In this document: piece by piece, positions 1 to 11,400 of the stretch | How the letters are laid out: the number at the start of each line of letters is the position of its first letter | Position numbering within the stretch: the stretch's first letter is position 1 | Assembly: GCF_016906535.1 (NCBI RefSeq) | Contig: NC_057370.1 | Coordinates: 2,914,001 to 2,978,000, forward strand | Length of the DNA stretch: 64,000 nt | Origin: Rhizoctonia solani | Taxonomy: Eukaryota; Basidiomycota; Agaricomycetes; Cantharellales; Ceratobasidiaceae | Direction of reading: 5' to 3' | Translations under genes and position numbers: made by a program | Notes under the pieces: generated by a model | Seen by the model: the letters and a program-made list of their open reading frames with translations, nothing else | Told to the model about the DNA's origin: nothing | The model's database searches: none

Positions 1-2943
1 TCAATGGTATGTGGCAGCATACCCTGATTGATCATGGGTGGCTCGATCGTTTGGTACTGAGTTTACTTACTTTGATTGTGATTAGATTACCCAACTGGCC
101 GCATCCTCCGGGATGCGCGACTCTATTGCGTCGGTGCCGGCACTCAGGAAATTAGGCGAATGTTGATTGGCCGGGAGTTCAATGTTGAACTGAGTTGATT
201 TCATGTAATCCAGCCTAACGGGTTAATAATTAGAACTTACGCCCGTGACATAGTGAACGACCCTAAATCCATCCAGTTAGTCGCCGGACCTTGATTCATT
301 GACCTGTAAAGCTAAATCGCAACACTTATTTATTTGGAAAACGCCAAGGGGACTGAACTTCCACAGAGACCTTGTAGATCAACAAGTTATCCCACGCAAC
401 GGGCAAAATAGTGTGGCGTAAGGTCATCGTGGGCTAACAACGGCAGAGGTGCAATCACTCCTGTGGCGGGGGGAATTGGATGAAGGTTTGTTCTTAAGGT
501 GGCGTATGCCCTCAATATCGTTGCCATACATCGAGGAAGCTCTGAAAAAATCTTGCTGTCTATTATGCGCGCGTATACGCTTACAAGGGTAGATATACAT
601 TCGCATTGACAAATTGCCGTCGAAAGTTAAGCGGTACTTCCATCCAAGTGCATACATGCGTGATGAAATCGACAAATGAAAAAATTCCAACAGGGCAGAC
701 TTGCTCGATTAATACAACGAGTGAAATGAACCGAGATCATTTGTGTTTGTCGATGATTGAAATAAGGTGCGCGGTAATCACATTTGTAGATCACAAGCAA
801 GGTTAACTGAAGGAAACTATCGTGATAGTTGAGAGGCCTGAGCGAACCACGAGCAAATACAGATGTTTTCGTCCTTTCGTTCAATGGAATGAGAACGCCT
901 TGCACGCCAAATTAAATATCGCCCGTGCGACCACCCTGTCTAACTAGAAATCCATCAACTGTGTGCTACGGTAACTCACCAAGGCCGCCTGTTTTCGAAG
1001 CGAGACCAAAATCAAAAGGTTGGCGCACAGGCGTTGTAACAGGACCTAGGATTTTGAGTCGTGGGGGATATTATTCAATTATTGCTGGTAGGTCTATAGT
1101 TGGTTAAGCTGCGTGAGTCGATAGCAAAGGAACGAAGGGCGAAAGATGTACAGGAAAACCCCTTTTCTCTAATGTCGCCGCCTTGTACGAGCACGTTGCA
1201 ATACATGGCCCAGATTTTGGTATTTGTGTACCCAACCGAATTATTGTGCCCCGTGTCGTCACCAGCTCGGATATCATAGGTTATTTCTACTAGTCTTCTG
1301 GACTTCCTCGCCCAACATTAATATTCGCAGGAATCAGAACGCAAGAACTTGCGCGGCTGGTGCCAACACTCAGAGCAGAACCCGCGCATACACGTGGAAG
1401 GGGTCTTCGTACGTTGCATACTAGCTTGATTGGTCTGGGCAATTCGTTACCATAAATCTGGTTACTACCCATCCAATCGGTTACTTGATTGATTCTGCAG
1501 GAAAATATGCATATATCAAGAAAGGACACATCTGTCAGAAGCGACAGGTTACGTTCCATGCATTCCGTCATGGTTTTCAGGCAATCCCAAGCCTACAGCG
1601 TGTTGACCACGAAATTTGCGGGGATATTGGCGCAAACTTGACAGGCCAATAGAGAAGTGAGTCATCAAATTAGTCTAGTCTCAATCGAAGCCAGGTAGGT
1701 TATCGTATTGATACCGTACCATGAAGGGGTGAAGCGACCAGAGTTCGTCAATTGGGAATGGTGGGGTCTCTGAAACTGGGATGCTTTAAACTCAGATATC
1801 GGCGGCTGTTCGCGAGTATTTTCGTACTTTTATCTCGTTAAGTATACGTAAACCTGGACCTTCAATCGAGTGGATAAATGGAAAGAGTAGCGACTCAGGG
1901 CCAAACAATCAGCGCTTGTCTGATGATTCTACCACACCGAGATCGACCGACCGGCTAATATTGGATCCCGGTATGCGGCCCTAAAACACCGCGCTAGCCG
2001 CGGCACAGGCGGAGGGGAAGCGTGGGTAGCAACTCGACATTGAAGGTTGAGCCGGACAATCAGTCGTCGGAATGGAAACAAACTGCAAAGTGCTACCGTT
2101 ATTGAGTGGTGAGGAACGAGCAGGAGGATAACGTTATCCCGACGGAATGTGTTTCAGAGCGAATTCACAGCATCTGGTGACCTCGTTAGATATGCACGGT
2201 GCCTAGAGAGTATAATTCAAGTGTAATCGCAGTGTAATATGGGCCAAAGAGTGTGATACGAATCGGAAGATCTGCATGACTGTTCGTGAGCTAAGCTCAG
2301 GGTCTAATGCTAAATCTGGTTAAGCATGTTGATCGAGCCCCGGAGGCGTTCATTATGGCGGTCTGGAGCGCCGCCGATCAACTCAGACCGATGGAGGCGG
2401 GAAGCATATCCTTGGAGCCATGAGTAAGATGTGTTGAGTATGTGCTCGACAATTCATGAGTATGCTTTGACCACAGGTAACAGGAGAGGGATATCGGACA
2501 TTTCCGACGGCTGATCAAGTGGAGAGCAGAGGAAGAGAAGCATCAAAATAGACGCTTCGAGGTCACGTGTTGCGCCACGGCCCCGACGCCCGGCTCTGAG
2601 CCGTTCTCCGCCATGAGCATGGCCCAACGAGAAGCCAGTGGAGTAGGCTACATCACTTGAGGATTGCGAAGTCGAAGGCAGGATAATCAAGCCGAATCAA
2701 GCGATGCTGTAATCCGATAATGCACATTCTTGTATTTTAAGCAATTTGTCAACGGTGGCTGATACTGTCGCCTCCAGCGATCAGGGCAAACACGATACAA
2801 CGAATCCCGTGGATTCACGGGAAATTCGTCGAGCGCAACAACTGACGTTACGGGGAAATAAGATTTGGGAATCCGAAATCAATTGCTTGCCCGAGAGATG
2901 TTTGTTTGGCTGCCGACCCGGCCAAAAGGTAAGATCGAGGCCA
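1..2943. other. Gene-free stretch
   Basis: No reading frame here has recognisable protein composition or a consistent exon-intron pattern on either strand. The short open frames overlap on opposite strands and have random-looking composition. I see no tRNA, no long terminal repeat and no simple repeat. The last part holds the promoter and 5' leader of the Zn2Cys6 gene that follows. Confidence 0.6.
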
Positions 2944-3043
2944 AATGGCGCTTCTTTACTCGACTCGCCATACGAGCTCGCGTACTTTAGTTCTCGGTAT
3001 CTTGACTTCCTCTTCATTTCGTCCCCCTCGGTCGATCCTCACC

Positions 3044-4734
3044 ATGAACACTTTCTTATCTGAACACTCCGGCCAAGACTCACCTGCGTCGTTCAACCAA
3101 GGGATGTACGACTGGCACTCGGAGCATCTTCCTGCATCGCAAGCTCCATACAGTGGTGTCGGCATGCAGCCCGGATACTCCGAGCACGAGTTTACTATGG
3201 CCTCTGGCCCTCAGTTCCAGTACAATCCTTCCATGCCCCTGCAACAGCGGCCATCGTTTGGCGTCCTTCCACCAGCCAATGACGTCGACTACCGTGGCTC
3301 GTCTCCTCATTCGGCCCCGCCATCAGGCGGCAATTCACCCTGGAGCACCGGCTCGGTCCCCGCGCAAGAAGTCATGTATCACCCTGATATCGAGATTTCC
3401 AAGTTCAACCGTGGTTCCCGTGGCTCTATGAACTCACTATCCCTCACATCTATGCGTACGTCCCACGCGCTCTCTAATGGACACGCATATACATCAAAGA
3501 TGGGCATGCGGCCTCATGCTCTATCTGTGTCGAACATGGGCCCCAACGAGGAGCAGCCCTGGAACCTCATCCCCTGTTCTATGCCTTTTGCCCAGGATGG
3601 TGTCGGATCTACTGGCATCCCCGGCGTCGCTGGAACCAGTTTCTTCCTCAGGAGTCCCACACCTACCAAGCGACAGCGCACTAACCAAGCCTGCGAAAAG
3701 TGCCGTGAACGTAAGGCCAAGGTAGGTTCCATACACCCTATGCGATCACCCCTGTGTGCTAACCGCCTTTCGTCGTAGTGTAATGGCGCCCGTCCAACCT
3801 GCCAACGTTGTGCAGCCCGTGGTCACATCTGTGAATACGCCAAGGAGCGCCGAATGAGGGGGCCGAACAAGACAGGGCGTAGGGGCTCCCAAGCTGATAT
3901 CGAGGACCCCATTGACTCTCCCGGACGGCCGGCCACTTCACTCGACCTCGACGTGTCTGAAACAACGGGTCATCGGGATGAATCTCCCGCCAGTTCCCGG
4001 CCCGGTAGTCGTCGATCATCGTCCGAGGTCGCTCAGGGTGAACCAGGTTCACTATCCGCCTCCAAGTCCACTAGCGGTTCACCCGAGCCTCAGCTCCGGT
4101 CAGGAGCTTCGGCCCCTATTAGTCTGCCGATTTTGAGCAATGGGAACCTCAGTCTGGCTCAGTATCGCACCGACTCGTCGGCTGCGCGTCATCCCGTGAC
4201 GCCCAGCGCATACCTTCTGAATCAGTCATTAGGTACGCTCAGTCCATGCCCCAGATCGGGCGCCATTACGGACAACCGCACGATGGCTTCGCGGAGGTAC
4301 CCGCAGGTGTATGGAACCACACCGGAGAGACCCAGACAGCGACTGGGTAAGTCCCATTTCCATCGCTGGTAAAAGGTTCATCCAAAGCTAAAATTCGATA
4401 TTTCAGGTTAGGCATTTCTGAGCACCGTACGCGCGAGGACGCTGTGTCTTCAGACTTTCCATCTGGGGACATACAAACGCTTCACTATTCCGTCAGCGAC
4501 GTTTCTTCGTCATCTACACCGATTACCCCGGATCGATTCGACTATGCCTGGCCTTCTGACAACCATTCACCCCAACAAAATACCTTTGCATATGTACACA
4601 ATGACAAGTCAATGCTTCCTATTCCCGAGTTTGACGGCGAGTCAAATTCCTTGGGCGAGCTTCCGGTATGGGAATCCGGCAAACATCCAATCATCGTGAC
4701 TTCTGTCCCCAAGAACGATCAACAAAACCTCTAG
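3044..4734 (+). CDS. Zn(II)2Cys6 transcription factor
   Basis: Fungal-specific binuclear zinc cluster regulator, expected to act in the nucleus as a DNA-binding transcription factor. The start is the ATG at 3044 in a good context (caccATG). Exon 1 encodes a Gln/Ser/Pro-rich leader of about 215 residues. The zinc cluster spans residues about 217-244 with spacing Cys-x2-Cys-x6-Cys-x6-Cys-x2-Cys-x6-Cys. The intron 3722-3778 splits it exactly before the third Cys. A basic linker (RMRGPNKTGRR) follows, then a low-complexity Ser/Pro-rich region. A second intron lies at 4347-4406. No fungal_trans middle-homology domain is visible, so this is a short-type regulator with the DNA-binding domain in the middle. 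The frame slips by one base near 4230: protein-like sequence moves from the frame of exon 2 into the next frame, which joins in phase to the last exon. Targets are unknown. Confidence 0.88.
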
Positions 4735-5448
4735 TTTAATGGAGTGACCCGATTACCCTCCTTTCGTTTCTCTCAATCATTTCCTTTTTTGTGACTGAAG
4801 TCTAGGACTCCAATTCTGTTAAGTTGGATAGCATCTCCCGTTTTGTTCTCTGGATTTGGACGTTTCAATTCGTGCTTGGCTCTCACTTTTGCTTTCTTTT
4901 CGATTCAATTATTCTCTCGTGTCTGTTTCAGTATTTTTTTTATTTGTTTACCTATGTTTCTTGTGTCTCATGGCATGCGACCTGTACTCTCATCATCACC
5001 CGGCTGTAGTCTCATGGAATATGCGGTTTTATGCATCAATCAAATCACCTGATATTTAATCAGATTCATCGTGGCTGTGGTGGAGCCCACTGAGATCAAC
5101 AGTCCGATCTGACGTATTGTCACTTGCCAACGTCCTTGTGCGGAGAGCCTTCAATCTTTATCTTGTGCATCCGAAGCGGAGCGCCCGAGACTTCTTTCGA
5201 ACGCTGACTATATGCGCGCTCTAGGCTCAGTACACTATACCCCAAATGGTGATGCTATTGATAGTCGTACACACATCACACTGCCTTCACCACGTGATGG
5301 GTGTATAATTAGCAGTAGCAAGCAAAGGCGTATATGGTAAAGAACACCCGTAGAATGCCCCAAGCCCTACTGCAACCAACGGCATCTAGATGAATTAAAT
5401 TGGTTCTAATTCCGTGCCCCTTGTTATATTAATATTCGAGCCTGCTAA
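4735..5448. other. 3' flank of the regulator gene and short intergenic DNA
   Basis: T-rich, C/T-biased DNA directly after the stop at 4734, as expected for a fungal 3' UTR and terminator region. The rest is intergenic and probably carries the promoter and unresolved first exon of the aminotransferase gene. No other coding signal is seen. Confidence 0.5.
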
Positions 5449-8400
5449 AAACCTCTCAAGGTCGTCAAACTGCATTCCTTCCTGCACAAACTCACCCATC
5501 CCCGTTCGAGATCGCGGGAACGAAAGAAGTCAGAGGATAAAGAGAGCTCGGCCCACGGTAACGAGCGTCCTAGTTCTCCTCATCAGCATCAACACCCTCA
5601 GCCCTACTCGGAAACGCCCAAGGCACAGTCCTCAGCCCACCCTATTGGACACATGTCGACTCTTGGAGTCGCAACGCCTTCCCTTCAACGTTCGCGTAGC
5701 CCGTCTCCTCTTCATCTAAAGGCAAGTTAGTACCAGCTGATATGTACGCGCCGATTGGACCGGAATAACACATACATCCAGGACCTCGTTCACGAAGTTA
5801 TACTCAAGATGCGTAACGAGAAGAATAGCGAGGCACATCAGGCATGTCGTGGCATCCACCCCTCTTGCCGTCTGCATACTTACATGCGCCACCGGTGGCC
5901 TCGGGGCCTGGTTTTGACAGATTTTCAGGTCGTACCCAGGGCATTCGCACAAAGGTCTGCCTCAAACCGTGAATCCGGATGAGGAAACCGTGCCGGGAAT
6001 CCAGCATCCCGGTAGTACTGGGGTCATCTATTGTACCGACCGGTGAGCTACATCACCGATAGAGATTTCCTGCTTGATTGGCTCATGTGGGACACAGTGC
6101 CATGGCCAATGGGTTTAGCTATGGTGACCCTGCGTGGGCAAACTTGGGTAAGCGGAACCATCTATCGCCTTGAAATGAATTGCGCACTAATCGCCGGATG
6201 GGTGTAGGTCAGGGTGCCCCAGAGGCAAGCAAGGCTTACTGGATGAAGAATTGAGATGTAGACTCACTTTGTTTGGCCATGCCTTAGGTTGGAGATATCC
6301 CTGATGCACCTCCGCGGCCGCAGACGGTGAATTTGCCCCACGATTCGCTCGAGTATGCACCTACCACTGGTACGTAAAACAGGATCTCGAGCTTGATCAT
6401 GTGGTGATTGATCTCACCACACTATAGGCGTCAAAGAGCTCCGCAAGGCAGTCGCTGATTTGTATAATCACACCTATCGGCAGGGAAAGAAGAGCCAATA
6501 CACATATGAAAACGTGTAAGCTCTGGCTTATCGCGCACTTGATCCCTTTGTCTCATTTGATCTCGATTAGGTGCATCGTTCCTGGCGGACGCGCCGGGCT
6601 TTCGCGAGTGGCTGCGGTCATTGGTGATGTGTGCGTGCAGCCGTCACTCAACTTTAGTTCGAACTAACTTTGGCGAACCCACAGTTATTGCGGCTACCAG
6701 GTGCCCGAGTATACGACTTATAGTGAAGTCTTGAGTGTTTTCAAACGCCTTGTACCGATTCCCACGGCGTAAGTTGTGTCAAGTTTATTTTGGTTCACAC
6801 TATTCTTAGTATGTTTGAATGCATATAGTTTAACGCCTGAGGTGAGCACATGGCGGTGGTAGATCGCCGTGGCTTTGCTAATCACACTCCATCAGTCGCG
6901 TTACAAGATTGACATCAACCAAGCCAAGGTTCGTTAGGTTTAGCTTTTCATTTGGTGCATGCAATGACCCCCTTCACAGAAAGACATAGGGTCTCAAGGC
7001 CTGCAAGTCATTGTCGCCTCCAACCCCAGGTATGTGTAACTGTAAATGAAATAAGATAGTTGTAGACACTTAGTCTGATTTACAGGAACCCCACTGCTAT
7101 GTTTGTATTAATTTGCTTCGTGTTGTGTCTTGTGAATTATCTAACTGCATACAATTATTTGAAGGGTTGTTCGTGTGAGTCACCCACGGGAAGCGTGCGA
7201 ATTGAATTAGTGGATGTCTAACGGGAACTGTAGGGAGAAGAGCTTCGGGACCTCGTACGACTTTGCGAGAACCATTGCACTGTCGTTCTGGACGAAGTAA
7301 GCTAGTGTTGATTGATTGAATAGGTGTCATGATTGATTACGCTCGCCCCACAGTTCTACTCGTGGTACATTTACTCCGATGACGAAAAAGAGGCTGGCGT
7401 CTCAGTATCAGCAGCTGCATATGTCGAAGGTAAATCCCTGACTTGTCCGAAACGCGACATGCGTTAACCACGAGGATCCCACAGATGTTGACGATGTACG
7501 CGTTCTATTGTGACTTTATTGGCCATATTTCTGACGATCGATCGTAGGATGCTGTTGTAATCATTGACGGGTTGACCAAAAACTGGCGCCTCCCTGGCTG
7601 GCGTGTATGCTGGGTTGTCGGGCCCAGGAACCTAATTTCCGCCCTATCCCAGTCTGGTATGCAGTTGATACATTCAATAGACGGTCAATAACTAATGATT
7701 GGTCAGGCTCTTTCCTCGATGGCGGCGCCAACCACCCGTAGGTTCTACGCTTAACGCTCGCTGACATGTTATTAATTTCGACGTTCAGGCTTCAGCTGGC
7801 AGCGGTTCCTCTTCTCGATCCCGAATACGTGAAGCAGTCAAAGGTTAGCAATTCAAAAAATGTGAAATATCACACTATGTCGCTGAAATTCGTATCTAGC
7901 TCGCGCTGCAGAAGCACTTCCGGGCCAAGCGTGACCATGTTCTCAAGCGTCTCGAGAAGATCGGATTACCAGTTGCAATCACTCCCGAATCGACGTTTTA
8001 CATTTGGTTGGACCTTCGGGCGCTCCCGGCACCTCTTAACGACGGTCTCGTGAGTGTTGATCGACCGAGTCACGATCCGCCGATCCCGTTCTTGGGCCTT
8101 CGCTAACTAGCCGAATTCAAACAGACATTCTTCGAAGAGTTGTTGAAAGAGAAGACGATCGTCGTTCCAGGTTTGTTTTCAAATGTAATTAGTTGGATAT
8201 TCGCTAATCGTGAGCTCAACATGTAGGCATCTTCTTTGAAATTAATCCAGCCCACCGCAGAGATCTCTTCTCCTCTCCATGCCACCACTTTGTAAGTCAT
8301 TTGAAACGTTAGATACTCAACTTTGTATTGTATTGACCATATGTTGGTTTGTAGGTTCGGATTTCTTATGGGCCGCCACTTGCGGACCTTGACAAGGGTG

Positions 8401-8706
8401 AGTTCAAGTCATGAGCAATTGACGAGAGTTCTCGGGGGTTTAACTTGGGTGTAGGTTTGGACGCAATCGAGAGGGTCTTCCGCAGGGCTAAGCGCGAGGG
8501 TTTGGATAACATTGGAGTAAGTTAATGACATTCGGTATCAGACCATCACTAATAGAGCTTCGTCATAGGTGGACTTGTCAAGAGCCCGACCGAAGGCCAT
8601 TTCCCAGGGGTTGCACACTAGCCCGAATTATTGTCTAAATTACTCTTGCATCTATTGTAAATTTGAAACAATTCAAAGACCGAATGTGATTAGCCTGTGT
8701 GTTTGA
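5449..8706 (+). CDS. Class I/II PLP-dependent aminotransferase with long N-terminal extension
   Basis: PLP enzyme of aminotransferase fold type I, aspartate/N-succinyldiaminopimelate aminotransferase-like; the substrate is not predictable. The core begins around 6104 (MANGFSYGDPAWANLG) and is split by more than a dozen introns of 45-70 bp. Visible marks are a substrate-loop SNPRNPT near 7020-7090, VVLDEFYSWY with the PLP-binding Asp near 7283-7370, the Schiff-base Lys in DGLTKNWRLPGWR near 7567-7605, and the C-terminal RISYGPPLADLDKG near 8357-8400. Upstream, a Ser/Arg/His/Pro-rich segment (5449-5721) and a second segment (5782-6041) splice in phase to the core through an intron ending just before 6102, so the protein has an extension of roughly 200 residues. 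The first of these introns is GC-AG (5722-5781). Single-base slips near 5842 and 5950 interrupt the extension. The true start exon was not found: the frame closes upstream at 5446. The last exon ends at TGA 8704-8706, and its poorly conserved tail could be misread. Confidence 0.82.
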
Positions 8707-9544
8707 TTGATTAATGCCCATGTTGACAGACATGAGCGCTGACACTGCCTCGGCAAAAAAAAAATGGTAACACTGCTTTAGACAGTTTCGACCTCATTGC
8801 CCGGTCTTGCGCTGTCCGGTTCGGTGATTCTATGCGTGACTCGATCTCCGTGCTACGTGGGGTATAGTCCTGGCGCCCGACTGGCCCGTTTTCGTCCGCC
8901 GATGCACGAGATCCACTATAAAGGTCTGATGCTGGAGTTCTCTGGCCCCCGCTCCCGACCACCGTGCACGGACCTCGCGGTAGTATCCACAACCCTCGAC
9001 CCTGGCCTTGTTTGAAGTAACGGACTCGGAATCTATTCTCGGACCCATCAGGCGATTGGCTGTGGCGGCCAAACGACGACACTCGGATAACGCACCCCGA
9101 CTCAGGCTCTGATAAATAATTGCGATTATATTTGTCCAACTGCAAGGGGTTCAATTCTGTGCCGAGTCATTTGTATTCATCGATAATCCCCGTTGGAGTC
9201 CCCGTGCTCCCGTTTTTAGTTTGGTCGGGTATTTTGCCTTTCCGTGCTCGTATACGTGACAATAAGATGGAGAACGAGTCTCTGACCGCCGATAGAAGGG
9301 GTGAGTCCGACTGGCCTTGTTACATCAGAGCCTAGGATGGAATGGTTTGCCCATCTATACTAGAGAAGCCTGCTTGATGTAGGGTGTTCTAGAGATCTAC
9401 AAGGGAGAGTTTAATACTTTGCCCCGAGGCCTCGATTCTCCTTCTAGTGCAATATATCCATAATTCGTTCTGATTGGTAAAAATATTATTTGCATACAGA
9501 TTCGGAAATGCAACGTCTCGAGCGCCCACTGCCAGTCCCGCTCC
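8707..9544. other. Intergenic region
   Basis: About 840 bases between the aminotransferase and the IPK1 gene. A 147-codon open frame on the minus strand (8711-9154) has no recognisable domain and no splice pattern, and I do not call it. A short A-run occurs near 8756. Presumably it contains the 3' end of one gene and the promoter of the next. Confidence 0.5.
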
Positions 9545-11300
9545 ATGGCCACGAGCCATACCGGACATCTCAACACCTCGCCGAAGTATTGGAAGTACAT
9601 CTCTGAAGGTGGCGCGACAATTGTGTTCTCGTATCGCGGTCCGCCGCACGAAGTATTCTCGCATTCAGTTGTTCGGTTGCGTAAAGCGGTCAGGGATGTT
9701 TCACATGCGATGACTTTGAAGCAGCTCGAAGCGTCGGGAATCAAGGTCGGCGAGGTGGACGGACCTGGGAACTCAGAAGTCGTTGAGCCTGAGGAGGGTA
9801 CAATCACTCGTCCGCTTGAAATGGCCCAAAAGGTGCGGTTGAAAGGCAAGGGCTCCAACGATTCTTTGCGGAGCGTGGGCAGTACGAGGAGTGTCCATGG
9901 TTCGAGGCGAATGGGAAGCTCTTTGCAGGTTCCTAGTGGCGAGCAAGACTCGGATTCAGATTCGGGCTGGATGGACGATAGCGATGACGAGGGTCTGGGA
10001 GAGGAAGAACAACCTGACGATCCAACTATCGAATTCCAGAGTAAAATCACGAGCAAGTTGATCCCTTTGCACTATCTGCCTCGCTTGGACAGTGTCAAGG
10101 TTGGCAAGAGATGGATTGCCGAGTTGGCGAGGATTTCAGAACGCATGCGACCCGTGGCTCGAAGGAGGGTTGATGGCATTGATCTCAAACGCAAGAAGGG
10201 GGTCGTCGCTGATGACTTGGTAGGTTGGGAAGGTTGGGCTGTCGAAATCAAGGTGGGGATTGTTCTGTGATTAAGGTGGGCGATTCGCTAATGGTTGGTT
10301 TAGCCCAAGTGGGGGTTCCTTCCCGATCCTACGCACCTTTCGCCCGAGACTTCCAAGTTCAAGCTGACGAAGTGTCGCTACTGCATGCACGCTTACCATT
10401 CGTCACGCGCTGAGACCCATGAGGAGAAGGGAATCACGTACTGTCCACTAGATCTATTCTCCGGAGACCCTGGTAGGGTGCGCAAGGCGCTGGGGGCACT
10501 CTGGGACGCATGGGACGCTAGTGGCGGCTCGCTAAACAATTTGAAGATTTTCGTCAAGGGGAAGATTCTCAAGCCAAAAGCAACTAAAGGTTCCGAGGCG
10601 AGTTTTGAGTTTGCGCATATATCCAGCCCTGTGGCTTACATACGGCCAGGCGTACGAATTCAAGGCACTTGAAGAGTTCTTGGACTCCCAAGGACAAGGC
10701 GTGCGAGGAGCGTTTGTCGAAACGTTGGGGCGGATGATTGACAGCTCCCCCCTATTGGCAAAGTTGTCATTACTGATGCGTTCGCTGGACGCGTTGGACA
10801 TCGAGGGGATAGAGAAACTATGGCGCCAGGCAAAGCACGTGGCTATGGTAGGAATGACACCGCAGATCGCTTCGGATGAGGCCGAGCCGTCGTTAGATGA
10901 CTGGGAAGAGTTTGTGGCAGAATACCTTTTGCACGGGCCGTACGTGTCCTCGGAGCCGTACCCAACTGACAAACCGCGCGAGGAGGATTTGAGGTATTGG
11001 CTGACGAGCTATCTAATGAGCGCTACCTTTAAGGACTGCTCAGTGATGCTGAGGTTCCCGCCTGGCAAAGTATCACCCGACTCGACGTTCGACAACTTGG
11101 ACAGAGATGTCAACATGCCGTTGATGACAGCCATTGACCTCGACCCCAAATCAATGCGGCGACTGCAAAAATGGTTCGATATGGATCGCGAAATTGTGAG
11201 AAATTATGCTCATGCAGTAGAGGAACGACGGGCGAGCGGCGAGTGCATCGATGCACGAGTGGGATGCACTGGTGGTCCAACCCAAAAGGGGCAAACATGA
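9545..11300 (+). CDS. IPK1: Inositol-pentakisphosphate 2-kinase (IPK1)
   Basis: Phosphorylates the 2-position of inositol 1,3,4,5,6-pentakisphosphate to make InsP6, which in fungi supports mRNA export and phosphate signalling. The N-terminal lobe shows the family signature YWKYISEGGATIVFSY (residues about 15-30) followed by VVRLRKA. The hallmark EIKPKWGFLP is assembled across the intron 10253-10303 and is followed by a CRYCMH zinc-site-like motif. The C-terminal part shows FKDCSVML and AIDLDPKSM-RRLQKW, matching the DxD-type catalytic/metal region. An acidic Ser/Asp-rich insert (near 9950-10020) sits in the N-lobe. The frame slips by one base near 10606 in a T-run: dropping one T restores a continuous protein. 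The start at 9545 is the first ATG and fits the family N-terminus. The stop is TGA 11298-11300. The kinesin gene begins only 100 bp downstream. Confidence 0.9.
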
Positions 11301-11400
11301 TATGTGTAATGTAACGTCTACTAGTAACATGAAATGGATGTAACGTGTTGAATGGTTGCTATCTCGCTTTTGCAACACTGTGAGTCTGTACTCTTCGACG

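Noticed and set aside
4224..4262. Tiny intron to explain the frame change in the Zn2Cys6 gene
   Set aside because: Candidate gt...ag pairs leave under 30 bp, shorter than any other intron in this window.
8711..9154. 147-codon minus-strand open frame between two genes
   Set aside because: Composition is random-looking, no domain or splice pattern, and overlapping frames of similar length exist on the other strand.
9397..10056. 219-codon minus-strand open frame
   Set aside because: It is antisense to the IPK1 N-terminal exon, whose plus-strand protein is clearly the real one.
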